This document shows, piece after piece, positions 34,829 to 47,700 of a stretch of 64,000 nucleotides of DNA (positions are counted from its first letter, which is position 1; each line of letters opens with the position of its first letter). The notes beneath the pieces are model-generated. The model was not told the DNA's origin. It ran no database searches and saw nothing but the letters and a program-made list of their open reading frames with translations. The stretch is from Urechis unicinctus (Eukaryota > Annelida > Polychaeta > Xenopneusta > Urechidae), in NCBI GenBank assembly GCA_034190875.2, contig CM067354.1:41105482-41169481 (forward strand), in the 5' to 3' direction. The position numbers were made by a program, and so were the translations under genes.

Positions 34829-36000
34829 ATGTCGTCTTCTGATGAAGTTTACGAGTCCCCATAGCATAACATCGGGCAAATTATGTCTATGACTATTTAT
34901 TTGAGCCAATACGGACGGGAGTTGAAAAATCCAAGTCACACTACGAAATGACACCGGGAGCTCTAAGTCTAACTCAAGGGTCCGCTTCGGATGAAGAATC
35001 AACAAAAGATTTCGATGAATGGTAAGTTTTAGAATACCCATCCCAAGCTTTATTGAACTATATTAACTGGTAAAAAATAATCGTTAGTTTCATTTACCCA
35101 ATAAATTTACACATTCTGTAAGTTGAGGATGGTATGTTGACAGACCTAACTACTACAACAAATAGTACTTGGCTAGTGAATGTAGCTTTGTCATTGTACC
35201 CTGAGCACATTGAATATTGTGGACAGATGTTTGCATGCAGTTTATAAAGTATTTTCCTTTTATATTCATTCATTGTACCACAAATATAAATTTACAATGA
35301 CTCTTTAATTATTTCTCTAACTTAGGTGTAGCTGTCATTACTGCATCCCAATGGACACAGCCAGAGAGTGCTACAGAAGTTTGGAGAGAGTGATGGCTCT
35401 AACGGAATGGACATGCATCACCAAGCATCCCAGATTCCTGGCTAGCTGCATGAATAAAAATGTGCTGGAAGTGTCCAAATTTGAATCTATTCAAATGGAC
35501 AGACCTGTTGGAGATGAGGTCTCTACAATGAGTAAGTTAGCCATTATTGCTACCAAAAAGGATGGTTTGAGGTTGAACAATCATATTTATTACAAAGGGA
35601 ACATTAATTCCACTGTGTAAAATATTCAGTGTTCATATTGATGAACTACAATATATTTCACATAGCCAAGAATAAATAATGCCAGTTACATGAAATCCAG
35701 AGGCAGAGCTTACAATAAAATTATGAAGTGAGGAAATGGTTGACAAATGACAATTGTTTTTTTAACTATACAACTTATTTTAAAACCATAGACAACTAAT
35801 TGACATATTGCTTCAGATTATTCAGGTATCTAGCCTACCGCCAGTTTACACTCTGGATATGGCACAGACTGGCGGAAGAAACAGGAAAGTGCTGGCAGCC
35901 TGTGTGGTAACAGCTGTTAGAAAATCCTTCCCTGACCAGGGCGGCAAATATACAGTTATCTCTACAATGGAGCGGAAGATTTCTTGGTCAGGTTGAATCG
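34829..36000 (+). pseudogene. P2X7-intracellular-domain transposon protein remnant
   Basis: The first exon begins MSSSDEVYESP at 34829 (stop at codon 12; the frame changes to YLFEPIRTGVEKSK further on) and ends at donor 35021/GTAAGT. The second starts at 35326 and yields WCSCHYCIPMDTARECY and CITKHPRFLASCM, the Cys-rich ballast domain of the P2X7 receptor C-terminus, widespread as a module in invertebrate transposons and orphan proteins. A third piece after an AG near 35826 reads YLAYRQFTLWIWHRL, then after a frameshift RKVLAACVVTAVRKSFPDQG, also family-typical. Stops and at least two frameshifts show decay. No channel domain is present, so this is not a receptor gene. Confidence 0.68.
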
Positions 36001-36224
36001 ACACCTGTGAGCACCTACGAGAAGATCCTTTTCAGGTTTCTCGTACTGGGAGGCAATAGGTGGTGGGACAGTCCTGTCATCTGCAAGGACCTCAGCAAGT
36101 CTGTAGCTTGGGTATTTTTGCCTTAGATCAAGCACCTGATGTACATAGTCTGAAGCAAATCAATGATATTCATATTTTATGATAGTCATATAATAAGTAA
36201 GTTATATTATATGCCAATTTTTAA

Positions 36225-37560
36225 TTGGGTAACAATGTTTGTGCAAATGAAACTTATTCAGGTTTCGGTAATAAATGTCAAAATAACGTGTTTCATTTTA
36301 GATTAATGCATGTTCACACCAAAAGAAATTGGTACTTTGACAGGCTTGGGATTTTCCCATACCTGAACATGTTCAGTGTTCTAATAGCACTACTGCCACT
36401 AACAAAAATCCCTGAAGCCATAAACAAATTCCCTGTGGACATAGCTCCTGTAAAAGGTTGGCAATCCCACATCTTACGGTGTCCATTCACGCCGATTTGT
36501 TCAAAACAAGCAAAACTCCCCCGGTATCTTTGATTCTGACTAGGGCCATCCTCCAGATCAACACCACTGTACATAAGCATTCTGTGAGCTAAATTTTTCT
36601 TCCATCCAATAAAACCCTGTGATTACACTCATACAAAACAATATTTACCTAACAGTTCTTCAAACGCCATGTCATCATCAGTATCCATCTCAGCATCATC
36701 ACTTCGTCAGTGAAGTCATAGTCAGGGTCAGTTTCCATCTCATCATCGCTGTCCACCAGTCCAACAGATTCCTCCTGGGGCTCATATTGGGTGCCCCTGG
36801 TGACACTTTTGGTGAGATGGGCCAACTTGGGTACCTCTTGAATATTTCTTTATCCCAGGAAAGATAGAACTCTGTGTCTGTAGAGACTTGTCAGCCATCT
36901 ATGGTATCAATACAATAAGTATGCTACAATTTCATTCATCATAGCCTTTAAGGATGTAAATGTTTACAAATTGACTCTGAAAAGACACATGGATACATAC
37001 AACAGACTTATCCCTGCCAATGCATTTCATCATATATAATAATGCAGTTGCCTTGTGACACTCACCAAAACATTTGCCTGCACCCCTAATGACAAGTGAG
37101 AGCAAGCTTCATGGTCGGCAGACGGCAAGGCACTCGCCCCTGGTGTAGCAAACAGCGCGGACGCTGACAGGCGAAGTTTCTTCGCCTAGCCTAGGTCGGC
37201 AGTACTTGAGTGTGACACCTCAGTCTGTGATTCACCACTGTCACTTGATTTATCTATCTGCTCAGCTGCCAATACCATTTCGGAGCCTAGGTTTCTTACG
37301 AAATCCTAGACTTTTGAGCAGCTCTGGGTCAGTCTCATAAGCACTTTTCTCGAAATTATCAGAACATAGAACTGTCGTATAACTATAAGGGCAGGACTCC
37401 AGTGTTTACGCTTGACTTTCGACACCCATATGCGGCGCATATCTCTTTTAGAAACAAAAAAGTCAGCCTGACTTCTCATTGTTCCGACAACCAAACGCAC
37501 AACAATAAGGCATAATCCACACCAAGAAACGCACCAGACCGTGAAGAAAGACGAGTTGGT
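36225..37560 (-). pseudogene. THAP-domain transposon protein remnant
   Basis: At the 5' end (37530-37270) shifted frames give CCAFGCRNNEKSG, KRDMRRIWVSKVKRKHWSP and TVLCSDNFEKSAYETDPELL with KSLGFRKKPRL, a THAP C2CH zinc finger in order, with the last ligand changed to Asn. Downstream (36.9-36.2 kb) is an acidic stretch and then CFEQIGVNGHRKMWDCQPFT and TGNLFMASGIFVSGSSA, matching the W-x-S-Q-P...G-N-L-L-x-S-A-x-x-x-S-G pattern of THAP-linked transposon proteins common in molluscs and cnidarians. Several frameshifts are needed. The 72-bp element at 37122 is inserted within it. It converges with the P2X7-domain remnant, possibly two ORFs of one element. Confidence 0.6.
37122..37193. mobile_element. 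72-bp TAGGCAA-family element with 9-bp TSD
   Basis: Starts ACGGCAAGGCACTCGCCCCT and ends GAAGTTTCTTCGCCTAGCCTA. Perfect 9-bp duplications GGTCGGCAG flank it (37113-37121 and 37194-37202). It is the shortest copy of its family, keeping only the two ends. Confidence 0.82.
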
Positions 37561-38324
37561 CACACGCTGTCAACCAACCGGGAAGGCTAAAGATGGCGAT
37601 GAATATTCGCAAACAACCCGAAAGACGTCACTGTACGGAAATTCACGAATTTTACCGAGCGGTATCTGTCAGATTCGACGTGGGAAATATACATTTAAAA
37701 GTCATTTTTCTAAAACAAAAAAAGCGCGCAGTCACCTTATTTTGGTCACGATACAGCATTTGTCTGTAATCATAGCGTTAGTGTTGCTCTAGGATGTCAC
37801 ATGACTTCAAATTAATCTGCAGTTTAGGGGGCGATCATCACTACTCTTGCAACTTTAAACAACATCTCAAACTTGTTCATTTTATTTTATTACATGATAA
37901 ATATATTGTAACACTCCCAACCTGTATTAGATATTGTTATCTACTGCCTGATGAAACTTTCAGAATTCCCATTTTAAAATAGAATAGAATAGAATTTAAC
38001 TGTTGCATGTTCAAGTAGGGACAATGTAGCCAGGAGCTGCACAAAACTATTGCGATAACGATGCTAACTGACACTACAGTGCATTCCAGCGAGAATCATT
38101 GTTGATCCGCCACAACTACTGAACGGGGGATCAAACCATCTTGAAAGATGAAGTTGGGTCAGGCCATCTTTGCTGTGTGCGATGTATGTTGTTCACCTTA
38201 TTATATATATATATAGACCTGGCTTCTTATAATATAAGCCCATTTGTCAACTTATATAAGTCTATATCTCTCACTGCAAACTAGCTGCAAGGTTTTTGAT
38301 TATTCTCTATATATATATATATAT
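37561..38324. other. No gene seen
   Basis: AT-rich sequence with an AATAG/AATAGA run near 37980 and short TA tracts near 38205 and 38310. Nothing coding is supported. Confidence 0.45.
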
Positions 38325-38985
<661 letters not shown>

Positions 38986-39060
38986 TATTCAAAGCCAACT
39001 ATTAAGAAACTGAAAATTTTTATAGTTTTTGGATTTTTTCCCGATTTCGCAGCGCAAAAC

Positions 39061-39252
39061 ATGTCTTCGTCTCCAATAGACTTGAGACCCTATGAGGCAC
39101 GTCATAGGGGTATACAATACAAATTTAGACAAAGATTTATGATAACGGTTAACAATGTTCTGTGGTGTCTCAGTAGAAATGTTTGGCTACAAAACAAGAA
39201 CATGTGGCGCCGATGGCACAATGACATCCACATAAGTCCACCAAATCATTGA
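39061..39252 (+). CDS. Possible small ORF, 63 residues, unidentified
   Basis: ATG at 39061 after AAAAC, uninterrupted to TGA. The product is basic with several Trp (VLWCLSRNVWLQNKNMWRRW) and no signal or membrane segment. Composition looks protein-like, but there is no recognised family and no conserved context. It may equally be part of a decayed repeat. Confidence 0.2.
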   Translation: MSSSPIDLRPYEARHRGIQYKFRQRFMITVNNVLWCLSRNVWLQNKNMWRRWHNDIHISPPNH

Positions 39253-39569
39253 GTACTTGTTGTCTGGAGTTCACTCTCGTATTTTTTCTCTTGAAAGATA
39301 CATTTATCATCCCTGAAAACGACTCTTTTGTTATAATCATTGTTATAATTATTATTTACATTAAATACCAAATGTATGCGTATATATATGCAATAGGAAT
39401 ACAATTAGAGTGCAACTAATTCTACCGCTAAACTAGAAATATCTTAAGTCAGTTAAAGAGACCAGTTGTGTGTCTGCCAATTGTGTTATTAAGGGTGCCG
39501 CTCAGCGTGAAACACTAAATCGGGGTTTTGCAGAATGCGCACCCGCCTTATAAAATCACTCGTCCGGTT

Positions 39570-39672
39570 GGACAAGTTGACACTTGTCCGACAGGATAAA
39601 TCCTGCAAGCTGACAACCATTGGTGTCGAACCCTGACCCATTCCAAGCATTGCATCGAGAGCAGTAGCTAAC
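39570..39672. repeat. Dispersed repeat, copy 2
   Basis: Matches 29041-29155 through GACAGGATAAATC, GGTGTCGAACCCTGACCCAT and GCATTGCATCGAGAGCAGTA, with some internal deletion. Confidence 0.65.
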
Positions 39673-41319
39673 AACCAGGGGGAAAACAAAATTAGCTACC
39701 AGCCATCAGGTCTGGTAACTTTCATAAGTTACCGGCCCAACACAAATTTTACTAGCCAAAATCATAACATAAGCATATGCCCAAATATGAATCTTTATTA
39801 CCCACTACAGTACATGTTATTCACAGATAAGATATGTACAAAGACAAATAGAAATGCAAAAACTCATCACTTGTCTATGCTTGCGAAATCGAGCAGTCTG
39901 TCCGCACCCACACACACAGTATCTAATGATTCAGTATCACTGTCAAGATCGATGTTGTGAATATCAGAGACTGAAGACGAACACTCATGTGGTTGAATAA
40001 TGTGGAATGACATTAACTGGCCTGTCAGTCACTCTTGGTTTGGAACTTCACATTGAAGCCTCTCTCCCATTCTGCAATAGATGAATACATTGTTGGTATC
40101 AGGTCAAACAAATACAAAGCATTCTTTCTCTAGCATACGACTCACTGGGGGCCAGCCCTAACTAACCAAGTACGGGAGCTGCGGTAATAAAACATATATT
40201 GATATGCGAGAATTTTATCGTTGATGAACTGCGCTTATCTGGGGCCTTATTTATAAAGAATCTTTACTTGAGTTGTCGCAACTTGAATCTGAGTCCGAGA
40301 TCTCAGATCGTATTCTTAATGACTAACGACGGAAATTTCAGTCCACCCAACGACTAGTATTTTTTAAGAATACGGCTGAGACAGCCATCTCAGCTAACCC
40401 TTTTAAAAATTCGACTTAATGAGCACCTGATCTAAAGCTTGTTAACACACGCAAATTTTATGGTAGCATGTGCGGACATAAACCGGAGACAAACGTCTCA
40501 AGCATGCTTTTGGTTTGGCAATGTGCCGGACAAAGATCTTGTTATAATAAGATACCCGACTCGGTACACAAATGTCGTGACACCGCGTAGGCATCGGCCC
40601 CTACTTTTGTGGAAGCTACTCGACGTGCAGCAGCCAACCAATTTCGTTGTGACTTGCGAATATGACTGACTAGAAGTCAAACACAAATGGGCATTTCTGT
40701 GCTGCAATTAACTGTTTGAATTGACAAAGGCCTTTCCACCCAGGAAGTGAATTTTCTAGCATATGTCTCTGGCTTTATTTCCCGTAAATTAAGTTGTGTG
40801 CAATATGCAGAAACAAAATTTCTGTAGTCAATGATATACATGACCAGAAGCGCTAAGGAAGGGCTATGTGTCCCAAGCAAATCACGAGTAGATGAATTAT
40901 GCAGGCCTAAGGAACATTGCCGCAAATTCATTGAAGCAGTATTATACAGTAAGCAAGTGAAAGCCATAGTTGTAAGCATTCTAGTTAAAGAGGTCTCATA
41001 AGAGAAACACCAATGTGAATCATGCAGGTGTCATGTTTCTGTAATATGTATTATGGTGAACATCAGGTTGCATCATTCCCTGAGAGAGGCTAACTGTAAG
41101 TTAAGGGACCATAAGGAGAGAAAAAATCGTAAGACATTGAAATTTTCCCACACATGAAAATTTGTGCTCTTATTTGTTTTAAGTGCTGTTGTATGTGTAG
41201 ATTTCCGAAAAATAAATTATTGATATTTGTTTACTTGTTCCTTGAAAGCCCTCTATGGCAGATGTACAAGGACTATTCTATCATAAGATCTATTCTATAA
41301 GATACTGCTCCTTAGATTG
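39673..41319. other. No supported gene
   Basis: AT-rich sequence. A plus-strand frame at 40439-40669 and a minus frame at 40677-40979 show no recognisable motif. Treated as intergenic. Confidence 0.4.
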
Positions 41320-41610
41320 TAGTGGTGGGGGGAGCTTGTAGAACAAAGGTGTCCCCTGGATATACTGTTACAATGGTTGCTTGCATGGTACTCGAATCAG
41401 ATGTGTATGTAAGATGGGGCAGAACTATGTCTGGCTGATTTGGTGTGTTCAATAGCATAAGACAGGGAGGCATATTGTCAACCTATCTGTTCAGTGTTTA
41501 TATGGATGAATTGAGCTCTGGTCTAAAATAATTGTTGTGTTCAGTGTAGTTCTAGTGTGCTTGTTGTTAATGTTCTAATGTATGCTGATGATCTCATTTC
41601 ATTTGAGATC
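41320..41610 (+). pseudogene. Non-LTR reverse transcriptase fragment
   Basis: One frame reads VRWGRTMSG, a TGA, then FGVFNSIRQGGILSTYLFSV and YMDELSSGLK: RT block with R-Q-G-G-I-L-S. A second frame downstream reads VVNVLMYADDLISFE, the catalytic YADD box. Upstream pieces (RGVP-like and LLAWYSNQM in another frame) extend it. Stops and frame changes show an old, inactive fragment. Confidence 0.78.
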
Positions 41611-41890
41611 ATTCTGAGTAAGCTATTAAGACTGAGAGTTTTAGTTGTAATGACGTCTGCACAGGGCACCCCATCAACCCACAATGCAGCTTGTTGATTC
41701 GGTGGAGGTTCGGGTGACAAATAAAGTATATTTCAATCGGGAAATCATGAGCATGTATTTAAATCAACTTCTTATATTCCGCCGCAAATATGTCCATACT
41801 AATGACAAACCAATATGATTCAGATTAATCGTTTAACATCAAATCAGGGTAGACTAGACGTCCGACTGTGTCTTAAAAATGAATAAATTC

Positions 41891-41942
41891 AGCCCTACAG
41901 GACGTCTGAGTAAGTATGTAATTTACCGTCCGATCGGGGCTA
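41891..41942 (+). mobile_element. Diverged TAGC-family mini-element
   Basis: AGCCCTACAGGACGTCTGAGTA at the left and CCGTCCGATCGGGGCTA at the right follow the layout of the 59-bp element at 11158, at nearly the same length (52 bp). No target duplication is readable, so this copy is older or has lost its left T. Confidence 0.5.
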
Positions 41943-42427
41943 GGCGTGGGGTAGATACTAACATATGCAGTTAATAAATCGTCACACAAATTGATAAAAA
42001 GGTGACACTAGTAATTGGCTTTGTTTTTATGTATTGGCTCTATAAAAAAAAGTCATTAAATTTTAGAAATATTTCTTTTTGAGTACATACCATCGCCGAT
42101 CGATCTTTTACCATTGAGCCGCGTGCTTTTGATTACATTTTAGCCTCCACGAAAGCAGGTAGCGCTGACTCCCTATCCGGGCGCGAATTCAACTCGCCCG
42201 AAATCGTTTTCAGTCACCATCGACGGGCGGGCAACCGTTAGTTTCCACCCCTGCTATCAACACATAGCAAAATGTTTCCCAGGCACATTCACAAAACGGT
42301 CACGACCCATCAAGCAGCAGAGCGCACGATCCATTGAAAGTCTTTCAATACCACTCCATGCGACTGTTGCGCGTAATCGAGGGCTTCCGTTGATATTGTG
42401 GGATAGAAATACAACACTGGCTGGAAA

Positions 42428-43790
42428 GTTCTGACAGAACTTCAACGTTCGAAAACACTGTCTTCACAGAATATGCACGGGATAGATGAGAATTCGGTCA
42501 AAGGTTGATGAAAGCACCATGCATTTACAATTAAGAACGACGATTGACACGTTATAATATATCTTTTAAAAGGTATATGGTACCATGAGTTCTTTGGATC
42601 CCATAACGCTCCATCACAATAAAGAGTGCCCCCCTTTTGAGGTTGTAAGCACATTATGATTTATGCTAATACGTTAAATGCCCGTCTGAGAAACTGATGA
42701 GATTCCCCTTATTCTCGCTAAGCAGGCAAAGCGAAACGAAAGTGATTTACTCCATATCATCTTTAGCTGTTCAGTGATCAACTTGTTTTGACATGGTTCG
42801 CGCACAGAGAGCCGCCCAACCACCCTGATCACGAACTCTCTAAATGTGGACGACCAAAACTAAGTCTGTCCTCCCGTGAATCACCAACTTAAGATGGCTT
42901 CAGGACTTTCAGATGTGAGTGACCTATATTTATTCTCGTTTGTTAACATGACGTCTACCTGAGAGTGACCATTTCGATGACAGCAGACACTCTACTCCCG
43001 TTGTCAGATTAGGCTTCGAGTAACTAATCTAAGTTACAACGCTGTAGTTTCGAAGATGCCGGACTTAAACTCGCCATGTGTGACCACAATCACCACTGCT
43101 AATGTAGTTTTCATACAAGATTCTGATGAATACTAATCAGGTTCGAGGGGTTCGAACGTACCGCCCACTTTGCCCAGAAAGGATCGCCTTACTCTGGCGC
43201 ATTTGTGTTGCTGCGCATAACAGTTTTCGACCAATTACAAAGCTTTGCCGCATCAGTATGAGCCAAGAGTAAGGTCCACAATTGAGGGGGAAAGAACCCC
43301 CCCCTACCCCCCCCCCCCACCCTCCACTCCCCCCCCCCCCCCCATCCCCCACTAAAAATTCTGGCTACGGGCCTGACTAATTCATGGGAAGAAGATCATT
43401 AAAACGTCCGCTATGTGTTCTTGAGCCATTGTGGTACCGTTGTATACACAGGCGCCGTCTGGCTGGCAGACGATTTTGATCAAAAAGTTAACTTGTCTCT
43501 TTAGGGCTAGAAGGTGTGACGTCACATCGCTGATAAAAGTCTGGCTCTCTAACTCCTTTTCTCTGTAGTATTCTAGCCATGTCTTGGAGGTAATATTCCA
43601 GAAACCACGAATAGGATGAATATCCAAATTACATGATAATTTAGATAATGACTGGGGATGCAGCATATGGATGATTCATCAGTTAGAAACGCGTTATTTG
43701 ACGACATCACTTAGTAGCCCTGTAGTCAACCGCTTGTTCTTCGTTTGACTTGGCCGTCTTCCAAAATCTATATTATACCAGCTTATCACA
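42428..43790. repeat. ~1.2-kb dispersed repeat, copy 2
   Basis: Matches 33205-34380 almost end to end, with the 238-bp insertion at 43138-43375 and deletions near 43690. A minus-strand frame (43382-43666) is open for 94 codons here (with HPIRGFWNITSKTWLEYY and IVCQPDGACVYNG) but broken in copy 1. It looks like coding sequence of the repeat; the family is unknown. Confidence 0.75.
43138..43375. mobile_element. 238-bp C-tract element with 6-bp TSD
   Basis: Flanked by ACTAAT (43132-43137 and 43376-43381). The related repeat copy at 33.9 kb has an uninterrupted CTAAT at this place, proving insertion. The right half is almost pure C runs; the left has GGTTCGAGGGGTTCGAACGT. A glycine-rich minus-strand frame through it is an artefact of the C runs. 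Confidence 0.75.
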
Positions 43791-43899
43791 CTCTGTGAAA
43801 GAGATCCAGTGTACGATTAACAAAGTTATTGAAATTTTTCTGCTCAAACTTTCAAACGCTCTACATACATGTCATCAATAGCATCATATCCTGATCGCC

Positions 43900-44484
43900 T
43901 AGGCAAAGAAACTTCGCCTCTGACAGCTCCGCGCTATTTACGACTTACGATCTCTCACATCCGCGCTGTAGAGGCGAAGAGCCGCCTGTGATATTTTCGC
44001 TAAAAACTTATTAAAGCCCTCCAAGCAAAAAAAATTGTGACAAAATGCAAGATTATATCACAAAATGACACGAGGACTGTTTCTATTACTACAGTTTTGT
44101 CTACTGGTTCTGTTTGAGCACTAAAATACGGCACATCATGAAACTTTGTTCAAAAACTCAACATGGCCGACTCCCACAATGCAACATAATTGCGTTACTT
44201 CTCGTTCATGTTTTTTCGATTCGCGCGGTAGCCATGTTTGAATCGATTAAAATGTGTGTGGATTCGTTGATTCTGTTGATTAAGGAGTATGACTGTTGTT
44301 GCACTCTAGGCAGGATTGATGGTAAGACATTTATGGATGTGAAAATCTATGTTTTTAAACTGTCCCTTGTACGCATTGCGAGAAGGAGCATATTTGCTTA
44401 TAACGCTCAAGATTCTGCCATACGGACCCTCGCCCCTAAGGTGGCATCAGACCATAAAAACACCAGGGGCGAGTGCCTTGCCTA
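43900..44484 (+). mobile_element. 585-bp TAGGCAA-family element with 9-bp TSD
   Basis: Begins TAGGCAAAGAAACTTCGCCT and ends GGGCGAGTGCCTTGCCTA, with perfect 9-bp duplications CTGATCGCC at 43891-43899 and 44485-44493. It is the longest copy in the window and lies about 270 bp upstream of the first recognised exon of the CARD-SAMD9-like gene. Internal open frames have no conserved motif, so it appears non-autonomous. Confidence 0.88.
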
Positions 44485-44782
44485 CTGATCGCCCAGCCGA
44501 GTCCCATGGGCCAATGTGGGCGAGTCTAAATGCTCCCTAGCTATTCTCGGGGAGGTATCAGGTTGTTGTTTTCAGAGGCCCTCAATTCGCATGACATGCA
44601 TAACACATGCGCCGATGTACATGTTCGAGGGGATTCCCCAAACATCGGCCAGAGTGAGGGGTTACTTGCCAGCAATAGTATTGTTTGTGATGGTTGTCTC
44701 TGATGAAGTGATTTTTCTGTGCATAAGTGTTAATTAAGTTTTGAACTTTCAGTCGGTCCCAAAGAGTGCAGAAAGCGAAAGG

Positions 44783-47700
44783 ATGGACCTCAAAACAGTG
44801 AGACTTATATTCAATCGTGCCCAAAGTATTTGCAGAGATTTCTCCCAAATTCCGGAAATATTCGACGTTCTTCGAGCCCGAGGAGTATGTAGCATTGACG
44901 ACGAAGAGAGAGTCAAGAATGAGGTAGGCATTTTTATCATATCATTGGACTTGTTGTATTTTACGCAGCCTTATTGTATACATGTTGTACAAGTTTATAT
45001 ACTAACTTTCCGACGTTGCACTTGCTGACCCTTAGATTTCGGCAGTCGTTACTAAGTTTAGTTACTCACTTTCTTTCGTTGACTCAGGTCACCACCCGAG
45101 ACAAATGCAGGTTACTCCTACGGCGGCTGCTCAGCTACAAGGGTCCGCGCGGCTACACAGCCTTCCTAGAGGCGTTGTACGAAGAAAAGATACATCATAT
45201 AGGCAGTCAAATGGAGCAGATTGCTGCTGAAGTTCTCAAGGATAAATTTCATGGTCAGTAGATTTGCATTAGTCTTGGATAAAGAGCCTTTACTCTGTTA
45301 ACATTGTTACCAATATGATTTATTGTACATTAATGTGAATGTTGATTAATTCAATGGATCTAATGATTAAAGTCTTATATAAAAAATGTGAATGTTGCAT
45401 CGTTTGTGTCACGTGCACCAGCTATTGAAGATACTAGTATCTGCGCTGAAAGTTGTTAAAAATTAATGACAAATTGAGCACGAATATTCTCATTTCATAG
45501 AAACAATATATCATTTATCACATTCCGTCGATGCGTCGCAGCATCACGATGTGTCGGTACAAAGTTAAAGATAAAATAGCTGCCTCACAGTGATTCGATT
45601 TCTTACTAATTTTATCGCTCTGCACGAAAGCTCACTGAACAACAATTTTTGTCAACAAGCACATTTAAGGGGAGACTTCATGCTCGTCTTACTTATGCTG
45701 GATACAATATTTACTGATAAATATTAGTGTTTTCAGTAAACATCACCACCTCCTTGGGAAGAACGTTTGAATACTGTCCTGGGGAAGACATCGAATTGCC
45801 AGATATAAAGAAGCTCCTTACAGATTCTGAAGATGCCATGATAGAAGGTCTTGAGCAACTAAGTGATAAGGACTGGATTGATTCACTAGTATCTGCATTT
45901 CCACACTGCGATGTCAATCTAGAAACAGGTCCTTCTTCATGATATTTGAATGATGTATTTGGTCCATTTAATCGTGCTTTCTGTGTATAAACTAAACTTC
46001 AACGAATTGTGTAGATCGTTTCCCCTCAAAATCAAGGAAGGACCAGGAGAACACTCGTTGAAGTTGAGCGAGGAAGAACAGCAGTGGGCAGCAACTGAAG
46101 AAGGACATAGTCCCGATACCAATGTCATGTCAGTGACTCCAGCTGGCTCAAAGGGATACGGTGAGGAATTAATTGATATTATATATTTTTATATGTTCCT
46201 ATAGTTTTACCCCATGGTGCAAATTCTACCGCGAAGTTCATCAGTTACGGTGCTCAAACCGCAAAATAAAGTTAAAGGTTTATGTACTTTTCTGTACAGA
46301 TCTGTCCACATTTGTTATATCGCATCATCGTCCTACCAATTACTTCGCTCAAACTGGTACCATATGCTGCCTGTTACATAGATTCCTATCTTTAAGAAAA
46401 TGACAACGTTTTGACAGTGATACTTTTTCAAATGTTAACTTTCTTTAAATTTTCAACTATGGTACAAACTCTCTCACTAGTTGAGACTGGTTTTACACAC
46501 ATGTCAAGATAACCACGACTACTGCACTCGGATGTTACTTAGAATTGTAATTTTTTTGTTCTTTGATATTGTTGTGTATTTCAGAAGCAATCTGCGCTTG
46601 GAATCAGAGTCAAGTCGCTGATTGGTTATACTCAATTGGTCGGGACGAAAGTGTGATTACATGTTTTGATGCACACAAAATATGTGGTAATGCCTTGCTG
46701 GAGCTTAACAGTGATGACTTCAAGGAGATGGGTTTAGTTGTGGGTGATCGGAAGGTCATAGTTAAAGCTCTCGCGCAACTTTGTGTGGACAAGCATGAAG
46801 CACAGCCGAGCGCAGATAATAAGCCAGGCGAACCTCCACCTGAGACATGTCAACGTGAAGACGATAGACACTCTGTCAGTTCTGAGTCTGAAGTCATGAT
46901 AACCGACCAACAAGAACAAATGCCTAGGCAATTCAAGAGTAAGCCAGCAATGAAGTATTACTACGCTAGAGTGCTGCAAACAGACCAGACCGACTCATTT
47001 GACAATCCAGTCCATTACTTTCATGGGACATGCATTGACCAGAAACTTAACCTGAAGGAAGCAGTCCTTACATTTGTGAAGTTTGTAGCTGCATGTCTCA
47101 ATGACAGAAGAGATGGTGTGTTCCATATAGGTGTTGCGGATGGTTCAAGCGGTCAACTGAAATCTGGACAGATTGTTGGCACTTATCTTGTTAAAGAGAA
47201 AGACGAATACAAGGAATTTTTTCACAAAGCTATTACCACATGCTTTTATGAAGACCAAGTAGAGCTGGTGTTGGCTTGTGTGTCTCACATTCATTTTGTC
47301 GAAGTTACGGGGCATCCCGGTGAGGGCAATCGCAGTTATATACTGGAAATTGACATCGAAGCCAGTTACAAATTATGCACAGAGGAAGCATTCTTTGTTC
47401 GTCTACCAAAAACGGACACACAAGGTATTTCGCTCTACCTGCTTGACGGAAATGAACCAAACATCGCTGATGGTAAGCGAGTTTCAGATTTCATGAAGCA
47501 GAAATCTCAGTTTGCACAACGTAGGAATGATTTGGAAGAGGAAAGAAGAAAGAAGCGAAGAGGCCCCATGCCTGATCTTCGACACAAGTTTTTGACATTG
47601 TTTGGGAATGGCGAAGCGTCACTGAGTGGGGACATGTATCCTATATTGGTGATCAATAAACCAGATCCAAAACAAAGTCCTGACTGCTATCCAGATATGT

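Noticed and set aside
34829-36000. A P2X7 receptor gene
   Set aside because: Only the cytoplasmic Cys-rich module is present, with stops and frameshifts; no channel segments.
39570-39672. tRNA gene or tRNA-derived SINE from a B-box-like motif (also at 29041-29155)
   Set aside because: No A box at proper spacing and no cloverleaf could be formed.
43137-43352. Glycine-rich minus-strand protein
   Set aside because: Produced by C runs in a 238-bp inserted element; no coding support.
46563-46584. Start of the SAMD9-like protein at the first ATG of the long frame
   Set aside because: A TTTCAG acceptor at 46584 and matching phases show this is intron; upstream exons encode a CARD.
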